In this document: one piece after another, positions 1 through 8,452 of the stretch | Position numbering within the stretch: the first letter of the stretch is position 1 | How the letters are laid out: each line of letters begins with the position of its first letter | NCBI RefSeq assembly: GCF_013364155.1 | Contig: NZ_CP054916.1 | Location: 7,003,001-7,067,000 of the forward strand | From: Streptomyces sp. NA02950 | Lineage (GTDB): Bacteria; Actinomycetota; Actinomycetes; Streptomycetales; Streptomycetaceae | Direction: 5' to 3' | DNA: 64,000 nt | The notes under the pieces: generated by a model | Told to the model about the DNA's origin: nothing | What the model saw: the letters and a program-made list of their open reading frames with translations, nothing else | The model's database searches: none | Translations under genes and position numbers: made by a program

Positions 1-168
1 GTGGTGCCCGCGGCGCGCAACGGCGGCAAGAGCAGCGGTACCGCCAAGAAGACCGCGGCCAAGAAGGCGCCCGCCAAGACCGCGGCGAAGAAGACGGCCG
101 CCGCCAAGACCGCCAAGAAGACCGTCACCAAGAAGACGGTGGCGGCGAAGAAGGCGGCGGGCGCGTAG
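1..168 (+). CDS. 3' end of a gene for a protein with a lysine/alanine-rich tail (partial)
   Basis: The frame is open from the first base of the window and stops at TAG 166-168. The visible 55 residues are nearly all Lys, Ala, Thr and Val in AKK, TAKK and TVKK-like repeats ending in AAGA. Such histone-H1-like tails bind DNA non-specifically and occur at the C-terminus of actinobacterial HU-type proteins, Ku and other nucleic-acid proteins. The folded part lies outside the window, so the protein cannot be identified. The GTG codons at positions 1 and 4 are more likely internal valines than starts, because no ribosome binding site can be seen. Confidence 0.6.
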   Translation: MVPAARNGGKSSGTAKKTAAKKAPAKTAAKKTAAAKTAKKTVTKKTVAAKKAAGA

Positions 169-182
169 CGCCATGAGCCGTG

Positions 183-215
183 CCCCGGGCCGCCGTGCCG
201 AACGGCGGCCCGGGG
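183..215. terminator. GC-rich hairpin terminator
   Basis: A perfect 13-bp stem (183-195 with 203-215) encloses a 7-base loop, 15 bases after the stop of the lysine-rich gene. There is no clear U-tract, as is common for Streptomyces terminators. Confidence 0.6.
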
Positions 216-220
216 ACAGG

Positions 221-283
221 GGTTGGGGGCGCCCCGCAGAGGCGCGGGGAACTGCGCGAGGGGCCCCGACGCAGCCGCGGACG
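221..283. repeat. Streptomyces-type dispersed intergenic repeat
   Basis: This GC-rich stretch is built around GGCGCGGGGAACTGCGCGA (241-259), preceded by a small GGGGGCGCCCC palindrome. From memory, this core recurs in many Streptomyces intergenic regions. It lies between two convergent genes and can fold. Only one copy is seen in this window. Confidence 0.5.
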
Positions 284-364
284 CATGACGGCACCTCGCG
301 GCACCACGTCCCGCGGAGCGCTTGCCGGCCGGTCGGCCACCGCGGGCGGGCTCGCCCGGCGGCG

Positions 365-1336
365 TCAGTCCAGCTCGGCGGCGTAGGGCGGTTCGGCACC
401 CGCGCGCGAGCAGGTGAGCGCGGCGGCCCGCGCCGCGAAGCCCAGCACATCCCGCCACGCCGCCTCGTCCAGCTTGGCGAGCGCGGACGCCGACAGCGCG
501 CCATGCGCCGCGAGCCGGTGCAGCAGCGCGGCGTTCACGGTGTCGCCCGCGCCGATGGTGTCCACGATCTCCACCGGCTCGCCCGGCACCGCACAGCCGG
601 TGCCGTCCTGGCACCGCACACTCATCCCGTCCCCGCCATGGGTGAGCACCACCGCCGCCGGACCCGCCGCCAGCCACTCCCGTATGGCCGTGTCCGGCTC
701 ATCGGAGCCCGCCAGCCAGGCCGCGTCCTCGACCGACAGCTTCAGCAGCCCGACATCCGGCAGCCAGCCGCGGAAGCGGGCCCGGTAGGCGTCCGCGTCC
801 GCGATCAGCCCGGTGCGGATATTGGGGTCCAGCGCGGTGAAGACCCCGCGCCCCGCCTCACGCCGCAGCAGTGCCTCGTACGCACTGGCGCCCGGCTCCA
901 GCACCAGGGAACAGGTGCCCAGCGACAGGGCGGTGACCCCGTCGGGCAGCGCGCCGGGCAGTTCGAAGAGCCGGTCCGCGGTGCCCTGGACATAGAAGCC
1001 GTAGCCCGCCGAACCATCGGCGCCGATGGACGCGACCGCGAGCGTGGTGGGCTCCGGGCCTCGCTGCACCAGCGCGGTGTCCACACCGTCCGCGCGCAGC
1101 CCGGACAGCAGCGCCTCGCCGAAGCTGTCGGTGGACACCCGTGAGCAGAACGCGGTGGGCGAACCCAGCCGGGCCAGCGCCATCGCGGTGTTGTACGGGC
1201 CACCGCCGCGGCGGGGCAGCAGCGCGGGCAGTTCACCACCCGCCGAGGGACCCGGCGGCGTCGTACTACCGGGCGTACTACCGGACGTACCACCGGGCAC
1301 GAGGTCGATCAGGGCTTCTCCGGCGACGACGATCAC
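365..1336 (-). CDS. PfkB-family carbohydrate kinase (fructokinase-like)
   Basis: This is a 323-residue sugar kinase of the ribokinase/PfkB family, which transfers phosphate from ATP to a sugar hydroxyl in the cytosol. The N-terminus MIVVAGEALIDLVPG is the family sugar-binding start. PYNTAMALARLG is the first PfkB signature. DTIGAGDTVNAALL near the C-terminus is the second signature, with the catalytic Asp and the anion hole. The length is normal. The LacI-type regulator lies 33 bp upstream on the same strand, so the pair probably forms a sugar-responsive unit. Fructose is the best guess; other hexoses or deoxyhexoses are possible. The central region carries a low-complexity Gly/Pro/Ser insert near residues 14-36. 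Confidence 0.88.
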   Translation of the reverse strand: MIVVAGEALIDLVPGGTSGSTPGSTTPPGPSAGGELPALLPRRGGGPYNTAMALARLGSPTAFCSRVSTDSFGEALLSGLRADGVDTALVQRGPEPTTLAVASIGADGSAGYGFYVQGTADRLFELPGALPDGVTALSLGTCSLVLEPGASAYEALLRREAGRGVFTALDPNIRTGLIADADAYRARFRGWLPDVGLLKLSVEDAAWLAGSDEPDTAIREWLAAGPAAVVLTHGGDGMSVRCQDGTGCAVPGEPVEIVDTIGAGDTVNAALLHRLAAHGALSASALAKLDEAAWRDVLGFAARAAALTCSRAGAEPPYAAELD

Positions 1337-1369
1337 GGGACGGATCCTTTCCTGGTGCGGACCGGGGTC

Positions 1370-2368
1370 TCAGGCGGCACAGCCGCAGGAGGTGCGATGA
1401 ACAAAGGAACAGGGCAGCCGGACGGTCCGGGGTGGCCGTGCCGGGTCCGCCAGCCGTTCGAGCAGCAGCCCCAGCGCGGTACTGCCGATCTCCCGGCTGG
1501 GCTGGGCGATCGCGGTGAGTCCGGGGGAGAACACATCGGCCCAGGAGAAGTCGTCGAAGCAGACGAGCGCGATGTCGTCCGGTACGGCGAGCCCCGCCGC
1601 CCGCAGGGCGCGCAGCGCGCCGATGGTCATCGTGTTGTTCGCGGTGATGATCGCGGTGGGTGGTTCGGGGAGGGCGAGCAGCCGGTGCGTGGCCTCCTCG
1701 GCGCCCTGCGCCTCGGAGTGGCCGCCCGCCAGCAGCTCCGGTGCGAACGGCAGCCCGCGCAGCAGCAGTCCGGCCCGGTAACCGGCGATCCGCTCGGTGG
1801 TGGTGCTCAGCCCAGGCTCCCCGGCGACCAGGCCGATCCGGGTGTGGCCGAGGTCGGCGAGATGGAGGACCAACTGCTCGACCGGGGCGGTGTTCTCGGC
1901 ACACACCTGGTCGTGGCCGTCGCCCACCAGCCGGTCGAGGAAGACCGCGGGCACCTCGCGCCGGGTCAGATAGTCCACCAGCGCCGAGGGCTCGGCGGAC
2001 GGGGCCACGATCACCCCGTCCACCCGCCGCTCATGAAGCAGTTGGACCACCTTGCGCTCATGCACGGGATCGTCGTGCGGATCGGCGATCAGCAGGCTGT
2101 AGCCGTGTTCCAGGGCACGGGACTCGACTCCTTGCAGAATCTCGGTGAAATACGGGTTGCTGATCGCCGAGACGGCCAGTCCGATCGACCGGGTGCGCGA
2201 GGTGACCAGGGAGCGCGCGAGCGTGTTCGGGGTGTAGCCGAGGGTGTCGATCGCGTCCAGGACCGCCCGGCGGGTGTCCGGGCGCACCGGCCGGGTCTCG
2301 TTGAGCACATGCGAGACGGTGGCCACGGACACGCCCGCGCGCCGGGCCACATCCGCCATGGTCGTCAT
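1370..2368 (-). CDS. LacI-family transcriptional regulator
   Basis: This is a 332-residue sugar-responsive repressor. The N-terminal helix-turn-helix reads MADVARRAGVSVATVSHVLN, followed by the hinge (RSLVTSRTRSIGL) and a periplasmic-binding-like effector domain with the usual DGVIVAPS and VCFDDFSWAD motifs. ATG 2368 is chosen because it begins exactly at the HTH and has a purine-rich AAAGGGA site upstream. A longer open frame to 2551 would read Arg-rich sequence and run through the operator palindrome. The kinase gene lies 33 bp downstream. The palindrome at 2498-2527, about 130 bp upstream, is the likely autoregulatory site. The sugar sensed cannot be told from sequence. Confidence 0.9.
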   Translation of the reverse strand: MTTMADVARRAGVSVATVSHVLNETRPVRPDTRRAVLDAIDTLGYTPNTLARSLVTSRTRSIGLAVSAISNPYFTEILQGVESRALEHGYSLLIADPHDDPVHERKVVQLLHERRVDGVIVAPSAEPSALVDYLTRREVPAVFLDRLVGDGHDQVCAENTAPVEQLVLHLADLGHTRIGLVAGEPGLSTTTERIAGYRAGLLLRGLPFAPELLAGGHSEAQGAEEATHRLLALPEPPTAIITANNTMTIGALRALRAAGLAVPDDIALVCFDDFSWADVFSPGLTAIAQPSREIGSTALGLLLERLADPARPPRTVRLPCSFVHRTSCGCAA

Positions 2369-2497
2369 CCGCCGTCCCTTTCGCCGTCCCGGCGCCTGTT
2401 TCCGCCATCCGCGCCGCTTGCCGCTGTGCCGCTTGCCGCCACGCCGCGTCCGCCGTTCCCACTGGTCCCGCCGGGAACGTACACCACTCCTGGGCAC

Positions 2498-2527
2498 GAC
2501 GTAAACGTTTGCGCAAGCGTTTACGTC
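2498..2527. promoter_or_regulatory. LacI-type operator, 30-bp near-perfect palindrome
   Basis: The left arm GACGTAAACG and right arm CGTTTACGTC are perfect inverted repeats, and the centre TTTGCGCAAG differs from symmetry by one pair. It contains two overlapping LacI-family cores, AAACGTTT and AAGCGTTT, each with the central CG typical of these repressors. It sits between the divergent LacI gene and the Rieske gene and could control either or both. Confidence 0.75.
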
Positions 2528-2635
2528 CCGACCGCCGACAAGGCGGCACACGGGGCGCCCGCGGTGGCGGCCGGAGGGATCTGTGCCGGTATCGTCATGA
2601 CGCCACGACCCTCACCAGGAGCCCGGAGCCCGTTT

Positions 2636-3061
2636 ATGAGCAGCCAGCCCGCCTCCCGACGAACCGTGCTGTGCGGCGCGGCACTGGCCGGTGCCGCTGG
2701 CCTCGGAGCCACCGCCTGCTCCGCGGGCGGCGCGGGCGCGAAGGCCCCCGTCACGCCCACCGCCCCGGTCGACCTCGGCGCGGCGGACGCCGTCCCGGCC
2801 GGTGGCACCAAGATCTACCGCGAGGACCGGGTGGTGGTCGCCCGGGACGCGGACGGTGCGTACACGGCGTTCAGCGCGGTGTGCACACATGCCGGATGCG
2901 TCGTGGACGCGGTCGAGGACGGGAAGATCACCTGCTCCTGCCACGGCAGCCAGTTCGACGCCCGGACCGGCAAGGTCCTTGAGGGCCCCGCCACCCGGCC
3001 GCTGCCCTCCGTGCCGGTCACGGCCAAGGGCGGGAAGCTGGTCGCGGGCCCGGACGCCTGA
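2636..3061 (+). CDS. Tat-exported Rieske [2Fe-2S] lipoprotein
   Basis: This is a 141-residue secreted Rieske protein. The signal region has a twin-arginine (SRRTVL), a hydrophobic Ala/Gly stretch and a lipobox-like TAC around Cys28, so it is probably Tat-exported and lipid-anchored. The Rieske ligand motifs CTHAGC and CSCHGSQFD are intact and bind the cluster through two Cys and two His. The rest is a single small Rieske domain ending in a beta strand. ATG 2636 has GGAG seven bases upstream. Its electron partner is unknown. It is divergent from the LacI gene and upstream of uvrC, from which 153 bp separate it. Confidence 0.88.
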   Translation: MSSQPASRRTVLCGAALAGAAGLGATACSAGGAGAKAPVTPTAPVDLGAADAVPAGGTKIYREDRVVVARDADGAYTAFSAVCTHAGCVVDAVEDGKITCSCHGSQFDARTGKVLEGPATRPLPSVPVTAKGGKLVAGPDA

Positions 3062-3214
3062 CCCCTCCGGCCGTACGCCCGCCCCCTGTCCGCCGGCCCC
3101 CCCTGCCGCACGCCCGGCCCCCTGCCGGCCTGACGCCCCACGCGTCCCGTACGCCCCCGGACCCGCGGCCGGAGGGCACCGGAACTGTCACTCCCCGCCA
3201 GTAGGGTGGTGACC

Positions 3215-5341
3215 ATGGCCGACCCGAGCAGCTACCGCCCCAAGCCGGGACAGATCCCCGACTCGCCGGGGGTGTACAAGTTCCGCGATGAGCACGGCCG
3301 GGTGATCTACGTCGGAAAGGCGAAGAGCCTGCGCCAGCGGCTCTCCTCGTACTTCCAGGACCTCGCCAATCTCCACCCGCGCACCCGCACCATGGTCACC
3401 ACGGCCGCTGCGGTCGAGTGGACCGTGGTCTCCACCGAGGTCGAGGCGCTACAGCTCGAGTATTCGTGGATCAAGGAGTTCGATCCCCGGTTCAACGTCA
3501 AATACCGTGACGACAAGAGCTATCCCTCCCTCGCCGTCACGCTCAACGAGGAATTCCCCCGGGTCCAGGTCATGCGCGGCCCCAAGAAGAAGGGCGTGCG
3601 CTATTTCGGCCCGTACGCCCATGCCTGGGCGATCCGCGAGACCGTTGATCTGATGCTGCGGGTGTTCCCCGTCCGCACCTGCTCCGCGGGGGTGTTCAAG
3701 CGCTCCGCCCAGATCGGCCGCCCCTGTCTGCTCGGTTACATCGGCAAGTGCTCGGCCCCCTGCGTCGGCCGGGTCAGCGCCGAGGAGCACCGGGAACTGG
3801 CCGAGGAGTTCTGCGACTTCATGGCCGGGCGCACCGGCACCTATCTGCGCCGCCTGGAGCAGCGGATGCAGGAGGCGGCCGAGGAGATGGAGTACGAGAA
3901 GGCCGCCCGGCTGCGTGACGACATAGGGGCGCTCAGGCGCGCCATGGAGAAGAACGCGGTGGTGCTCGCCGACGCGACCGACGCCGATCTCATAGCGGTC
4001 GCCGAGGACGAGCTGGAGGCGGCCGTCCAGATCTTCCATGTGCGCGGCGGCCGGGTGCGCGGTCAGCGCGGCTGGGTCACCGACAAGGTCGAGGCCGTGG
4101 ACACCGCCGATCTCGTCGAGCACGCCCTGCAACAGCTCTACGGCGAGGAGCGGGGCGACGCGGTGCCCAAGGAGGTGCTGGTGCCCGCCGTGCCGGACCC
4201 CGCCGAGCCGGTGACCCAGTGGCTCACCGACCGCAGGGGCTCCCGGGTCGATCTGCGCATCCCGCAGCGCGGCGACAAGAAGGACCTGATGGCCACCGTG
4301 CAGCGGAACGCCCAGCAGGCGCTGGCGCTGCACAAGACCAAGCGGGCCTCCGATCTGACCACCCGTTCCCGGGCGCTGGAGGAGATCGCGCGCGCCCTGG
4401 ACCTGGACTCGGCGCCGCTGCGCATCGAGTGCTTCGACATCTCCCATTTCCAGGGCGATGACGTGGTGGCCTCCATGGTGGTCTTTGAAGACGGGCTCGC
4501 CCGGAAGAGCGAATACCGCCGCTTCCAGATCAAGAGCTTCGCCGGGCAGGACGACGTGCGTTCCATGCACGAGGTGGTCGGCCGCCGCTTCCGCCGCTAT
4601 CTCCAGGAGAAGCAGCGGACGGGGGAGTGGGAGGAGGAGCCCCGGGAGGCGCCCCGCGAGGAGCCCCGGGAGGCGCCCGCCGCCCCCATGAACGGCACCC
4701 ATGCCCCCGCGGACGGCGCCTCCGCCCCCGAAGGAGCGGCCCCGGCTCCGGACGGCGTCGAGGAATCCTCCGGCCCCACCGACGACAACGGCCGCCCCAA
4801 GCGGTTCGCCTACCCTCCGCAGCTCGTCGTGGTCGACGGCGGACAGCCGCAGGTCGCCGCCGCCCGGCGGGCCCTGGACGAGCTGGGCATCGACGACGTG
4901 GCCGTCTGCGGCCTCGCCAAGCGGCTGGAGGAGGTCTGGCTTCCCGGCGATGACGACCCGGTGGTGCTGCCCCGCAGCAGCGAGGGGCTCTATCTGTTGC
5001 AGCGGATCCGTGACGAGGCCCACCGCTTCGCCATCTCCTACCAGCGCAGCAAGCGCGCCAAGTCCCTGAAGGCCGGACCGCTGGACGCCGTGCCGGGGCT
5101 GGGCGAGAGCCGCAAGCAGGCGCTGCTGAAGCACTTCGGGTCCCTCAAACGGCTGCGCGCCGCCACCGTCGAGCAGATCTGCGAGGTGCCCGGCGTGGGC
5201 CGCAAGACGGCGGAGACGGTGGCCGCCGCCCTCACCCAGGCGGCCCCGGCCGCCCCGGCGGTGAACACCGCCACAGGAGAGATCATTGAGGACGAGGCCG
5301 CGAACGCGGCGCCGTCGGCGAATCGGGGGACGGGATCATGA
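3215..5341 (+). CDS. uvrC: Excinuclease ABC subunit C
   Basis: This is the dual-incision nuclease of nucleotide excision repair, about 708 residues. The order is: the GIY-YIG nuclease ([26 protein letters not shown]) for the 3' cut; a Cys-rich segment ([17 protein letters not shown]); the UvrB-binding UVR motif around [15 protein letters not shown]; the RNase-H-like nuclease ([19 protein letters not shown]) for the 5' cut; and a C-terminal helix-hairpin-helix pair ([25 protein letters not shown]). A Pro/Ala/Glu-rich insert at about 4624-4800 interrupts the RNase-H domain. ATG 3215 is preferred, with AGGG eight bases upstream; GTG codons at 3206 and 3209 are in frame. Its stop overlaps the rapZ start (ATGA). 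Confidence 0.97.
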   Translation: MADPSSYRPKPGQIPDSPGVYKFRDEHGRVIYVGKAKSLRQRLSSYFQDLANLHPRTRTMVTTAAAVEWTVVSTEVEALQLEYSWIKEFDPRFNVKYRDDKSYPSLAVTLNEEFPRVQVMRGPKKKGVRYFGPYAHAWAIRETVDLMLRVFPVRTCSAGVFKRSAQIGRPCLLGYIGKCSAPCVGRVSAEEHRELAEEFCDFMAGRTGTYLRRLEQRMQEAAEEMEYEKAARLRDDIGALRRAMEKNAVVLADATDADLIAVAEDELEAAVQIFHVRGGRVRGQRGWVTDKVEAVDTADLVEHALQQLYGEERGDAVPKEVLVPAVPDPAEPVTQWLTDRRGSRVDLRIPQRGDKKDLMATVQRNAQQALALHKTKRASDLTTRSRALEEIARALDLDSAPLRIECFDISHFQGDDVVASMVVFEDGLARKSEYRRFQIKSFAGQDDVRSMHEVVGRRFRRYLQEKQRTGEWEEEPREAPREEPREAPAAPMNGTHAPADGASAPEGAAPAPDGVEESSGPTDDNGRPKRFAYPPQLVVVDGGQPQVAAARRALDELGIDDVAVCGLAKRLEEVWLPGDDDPVVLPRSSEGLYLLQRIRDEAHRFAISYQRSKRAKSLKAGPLDAVPGLGESRKQALLKHFGSLKRLRAATVEQICEVPGVGRKTAETVAAALTQAAPAAPAVNTATGEIIEDEAANAAPSANRGTGS

Positions 5342-6291
5342 CAGAGCACACGAGCACAACAGAGCACGAGAACCACGGAGACGGAGCGCAGGTGAAGACG
5401 GGCACGACGGGAGAGGCCGCCGATGCGGCAGCCATCCCCGAGCTGGTGATCATCTCTGGCATGTCCGGCGCGGGCCGCAGCACCGCCGCCAAGTGTCTGG
5501 AGGACCTCGGCTGGTTCGTCGTGGACAACCTGCCGCCCGCGCTGATCCCCACCATGGTCGACCTCGGCGCCCGCTCCCAGGGCAATGTGGCCCGGATCGC
5601 CGTGGTGGTGGACGTCCGCGGCCGCCGTTTCTTCGACAACCTCCGCGAGTCCCTCGCGGACCTGGCCGCCAAGAACGTCAAGCGGCGCGTGCTGTTCCTG
5701 GAGGCGTCCGACGAGGCGCTGGTGCGCCGTTTCGAGTCCGTGCGCCGTCCGCATCCGCTCCAGGGCGACGGCCGGATCGTGGACGGTATCGCCGCCGAGC
5801 GCGATCTGCTGCGTGAGCTGCGCGGCGACGCCGATCTGGTGATCGACACCTCCAGCCTGAACGTGCACGAGCTGCGCGCCAAGATGGACGCCCAGTTCGC
5901 GGGCGAGGAGGAGCCCGAGCTGCGGGCCACCGTGATGTCCTTCGGCTACAAGTACGGGCTGCCCGTCGACGCCGACCTGGTGGTGGACTGCCGCTTCCTG
6001 CCCAATCCGCACTGGGTCCCCGAGCTGCGCCCCTTCACCGGGCTCAACGAGGAGGTGTCCGGCTATGTGTTCAACCAGCCGGGCGCCAAGGAGTTCCTCG
6101 ACCGCTACGCCGAGCTGCTCCAGCTGATCGCCGCGGGCTACCGCCGCGAGGGCAAGCGCTATGTGACCATCGCCATCGGCTGCACCGGCGGCAAGCACCG
6201 CAGTGTCGCGATGTCCGAGCGGCTCGCCCCCCGGCTGGCGGCCGAGGGCGTGGAGACCGTGATCGTCCACCGTGACATGGGGCGCGAGTGA
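5338..6291 (+). CDS. rapZ: RapZ/YvcJ-family nucleotide-binding protein
   Basis: This is a 317-residue member of the RapZ (YvcJ, P-loop) family. In other bacteria it binds small RNAs or nucleotides and controls amino-sugar metabolism. The P-loop is GMSGAGRST (residues 41-49), where the usual Walker-A lysine is arginine. The C-terminal domain carries [17 protein letters not shown]. The first 32 residues are a hydrophilic extension without family features. It overlaps uvrC by four bases and yvcK by four bases (GTGA), so the genes are translationally coupled. The order rapZ-yvcK-whiA is conserved across Gram-positive bacteria. Confidence 0.93.
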   Translation: MTEHTSTTEHENHGDGAQVKTGTTGEAADAAAIPELVIISGMSGAGRSTAAKCLEDLGWFVVDNLPPALIPTMVDLGARSQGNVARIAVVVDVRGRRFFDNLRESLADLAAKNVKRRVLFLEASDEALVRRFESVRRPHPLQGDGRIVDGIAAERDLLRELRGDADLVIDTSSLNVHELRAKMDAQFAGEEEPELRATVMSFGYKYGLPVDADLVVDCRFLPNPHWVPELRPFTGLNEEVSGYVFNQPGAKEFLDRYAELLQLIAAGYRREGKRYVTIAIGCTGGKHRSVAMSERLAPRLAAEGVETVIVHRDMGRE

Positions 6292-7307
6292 CGATCCGAA
6301 CCAGGCGGCTGCGACGGCTGGTCGGCGCCCGCACGACCCGGGGCGCCCAGCCCAAGGTCGTGGCGCTCGGCGGCGGTATGGGCCTGTCCGCGTCGCTCGC
6401 CGCACTGCGCCGGATCACCGGCGATCTCACCGCGGTCGTCACCGTGGCCGACGACGGGGGCTCCAGCGGACGGCTCCGCGACGAGCTGGGCGTGCTGCCG
6501 CCCGGCGATCTGCGCAAGGCGCTGGCCGCGCTCTGCGGGGACGACGACTGGGGCCAGACCTGGGCCCGGGTGATCCAGCACCGCTTCATCAGCGAGGGCG
6601 AGCTGCACGGCCACGCGGTCGGCAATCTGCTGATCGTCGCCCTCTGGGAGCAGCTGGGCGACCATGTGAAGGCGCTGGACCTGGTGGGCAAGCTGCTGGG
6701 CGCGCACGGCCGGGTGCTGCCGATGTCGGCCGTGCCGCTGGAGCTCCAGGCATATGTGCGCGGCCATGACCCGGCCCGCCCGGAGGAGGTCTCCACGGTC
6801 GCGGGACAGGCGACCGTGGCGCTCACCCCGGGCGAGGTCCAGTCGGTGCATCTGGTGCCGCACGACCCGCCCGCCGTGCCCGAGGCCGTCGAGGCGGTCA
6901 TGGACGCCGACTGGGTGGTCCTGGGGCCCGGTTCCTGGTTCTCCTCCGTCATCCCGCACCTGCTGGTTCCGGACCTGCTCCAGGCGCTCACCGAAACCAA
7001 GGCCCGCCGGGTGCTCTCGCTGAACCTCGCCCCCCAGCCGGGCGAAACCGATGGCTTCTCCCCGCAGCGTCATTTGGAGGTTTTGGCCCGACACGCCCCT
7101 AAACTCGCCTTCGACGTGGTGCTGGCCGACGAGGCCGCCGTTCCCGACCAGAGCAGTCTGTGCGACGCCGCGAAGCGGCTGGGCGGCACGGTCGAGCTGG
7201 TGCCGGTGGCCGCGACCGACGGTGCCCCGAAGCACGACCCGGAGCTTCTGGCGGCCGCGTACGACCGTATTTTTCGGATGCATGGAAGGATCGGCCCATG
7301 GCGATGA
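6288..7307 (+). CDS. YvcK/CofD-like gluconeogenesis factor
   Basis: This is a 339-residue YvcK (GluP) protein of the CofD-like fold. It binds UDP-sugars in Bacillus and is needed for normal growth and cell shape on gluconeogenic carbon. Visible motifs are [19 protein letters not shown] at the N-terminus (phosphate-binding glycines), [22 protein letters not shown] and [16 protein letters not shown]. The GTG start at 6288 overlaps the rapZ stop. The stop at 7305-7307 overlaps the whiA start region. It lacks the deazaflavin-pathway context of true CofD. Confidence 0.93.
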   Translation: MTIRTRRLRRLVGARTTRGAQPKVVALGGGMGLSASLAALRRITGDLTAVVTVADDGGSSGRLRDELGVLPPGDLRKALAALCGDDDWGQTWARVIQHRFISEGELHGHAVGNLLIVALWEQLGDHVKALDLVGKLLGAHGRVLPMSAVPLELQAYVRGHDPARPEEVSTVAGQATVALTPGEVQSVHLVPHDPPAVPEAVEAVMDADWVVLGPGSWFSSVIPHLLVPDLLQALTETKARRVLSLNLAPQPGETDGFSPQRHLEVLARHAPKLAFDVVLADEAAVPDQSSLCDAAKRLGGTVELVPVAATDGAPKHDPELLAAAYDRIFRMHGRIGPWR

Positions 7308-8287
7308 CGGCAGCGGTGAAGGACGAAATCTCCCGGCTCCCCGTCACCCGCACCTGCTGCCGGAAAGCGGAGGTCTCGGCGATCCTGCGGTTCGCGGGCG
7401 GTCTGCACCTGGTCAGCGGGCGCATCGTGATCGAAGCGGAGCTGGACACGGGCATCGCCGCCCGCAGAGTCCGCAAGGACATCCTGGAGATCTTCGGTCA
7501 CTCCTCGGATCTGGTGGTGATGGCACCCGGCGGCCTGCGCCGCGGCAGCCGGTACGTGGTGCGGGTGGTGGCGGGCGGTGACCAGCTGGCCCGGCAGACC
7601 GGCCTGGTCGACGGCCGCGGCCGGCCGATCCGCGGGCTGCCGCCGCAGGTCGTCTCCGGTGCCACCTGTGACGCCGAGGCCGCCTGGCGCGGGGCCTTCC
7701 TCGCCCATGGCTCGCTCACCGAGCCGGGCCGTTCCTCCTCGCTGGAGGTGACCTGCCCCGGTCCGGAGGCCGCGCTGGCGCTGGTCGGTGCCGCCCGTCG
7801 GCTCCAGATCGCCGCGAAGGCCCGCGAGGTGCGCGGCGTGGACCGGGTTGTCGTCCGGGACGGTGATGCCATCGGCGCGCTGTTGACGCGGCTGGGGGCG
7901 CATGAATCGGTGCTCGCCTGGGAGGAGCGGCGGATGCGCCGCGAGGTCCGGGCCACCGCCAACCGGCTGGCCAACTTCGACGACGCCAATCTGCGCCGTT
8001 CGGCCCGCGCCGCCGTCGCCGCCGGGGCCCGGGTGCAGCGTGCCCTGGAGATCCTCGGCGAGGAGGTGCCCGAGCACCTCGCCGCCGCCGGGCGGCTGCG
8101 CATGGAGCACAAGCAGGCGTCGCTGGAGGAGCTGGGCGCGCTCGCCGACCCGCCGCTGACCAAGGACGCGGTCGCGGGCCGGATCCGCCGGCTGCTGGCC
8201 ATGGCCGACAAGCGCGCCCAGGACCTGGGCATCCCCGGCACCGAGTCGAGCCTGACCGACGAGATGGCCGAGGGCATGGTCGGCTGA
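7298..8287 (+). CDS. whiA: Sporulation transcription regulator WhiA
   Basis: This is a 329-residue WhiA, the DNA-binding partner of WhiB that switches aerial hyphae to sporulation and activates ftsZ, parABS and other division genes. The N-terminal part is a degenerate homing-endonuclease fold ([24 protein letters not shown]). The C-terminal part is a helix-turn-helix with [16 protein letters not shown] and [16 protein letters not shown] 7298 has GGAAGGA seven bases upstream; ATG 7304 is an alternative two codons on. The start lies inside yvcK, so translation is coupled. The length equals that of the S. coelicolor protein as I recall it. Confidence 0.96.
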   Translation: MAMTAAVKDEISRLPVTRTCCRKAEVSAILRFAGGLHLVSGRIVIEAELDTGIAARRVRKDILEIFGHSSDLVVMAPGGLRRGSRYVVRVVAGGDQLARQTGLVDGRGRPIRGLPPQVVSGATCDAEAAWRGAFLAHGSLTEPGRSSSLEVTCPGPEAALALVGAARRLQIAAKAREVRGVDRVVVRDGDAIGALLTRLGAHESVLAWEERRMRREVRATANRLANFDDANLRRSARAAVAAGARVQRALEILGEEVPEHLAAAGRLRMEHKQASLEELGALADPPLTKDAVAGRIRRLLAMADKRAQDLGIPGTESSLTDEMAEGMVG

Positions 8288-8375
8288 CCGGCCCGCCCGC
8301 ACCGTCCCGTTCCCCGGATCTTCCGCCCCCGGACCCCGCCAACTGGGCCCGGGGGGAACACCTTTCACCCCACTG

Positions 8376-8404
8376 TTGACATGGCCATGGGCCGACATCA
8401 GTCT
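8376..8404 (+). promoter_or_regulatory. Candidate HrdB-type promoter for the carboxypeptidase gene
   Basis: A consensus -35 TTGACA (8376-8381) is followed after 17 bases by CAGTCT (8399-8404), about 48 bases before the start codon. The -35 is perfect and the -10 is moderate. Confidence 0.45.
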
Positions 8405-8452
8405 GAGTGCGCCTGCGCAACCCAATGCGTCGGACGACAACCAGGGGGGCTC

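Noticed and set aside
2369..2551. Longer start for the LacI regulator at 2551
   Set aside because: It would translate through the operator palindrome and add 61 Arg-rich residues absent from the family.
3449..5134. Long antisense frame opposite uvrC, and similar ones opposite the carboxypeptidase (8501-10966), pgi (15923-18526) and sufBD (32204-34837)
   Set aside because: These are typical GC-skew shadows of strongly coding strands, with no motif or start signal.
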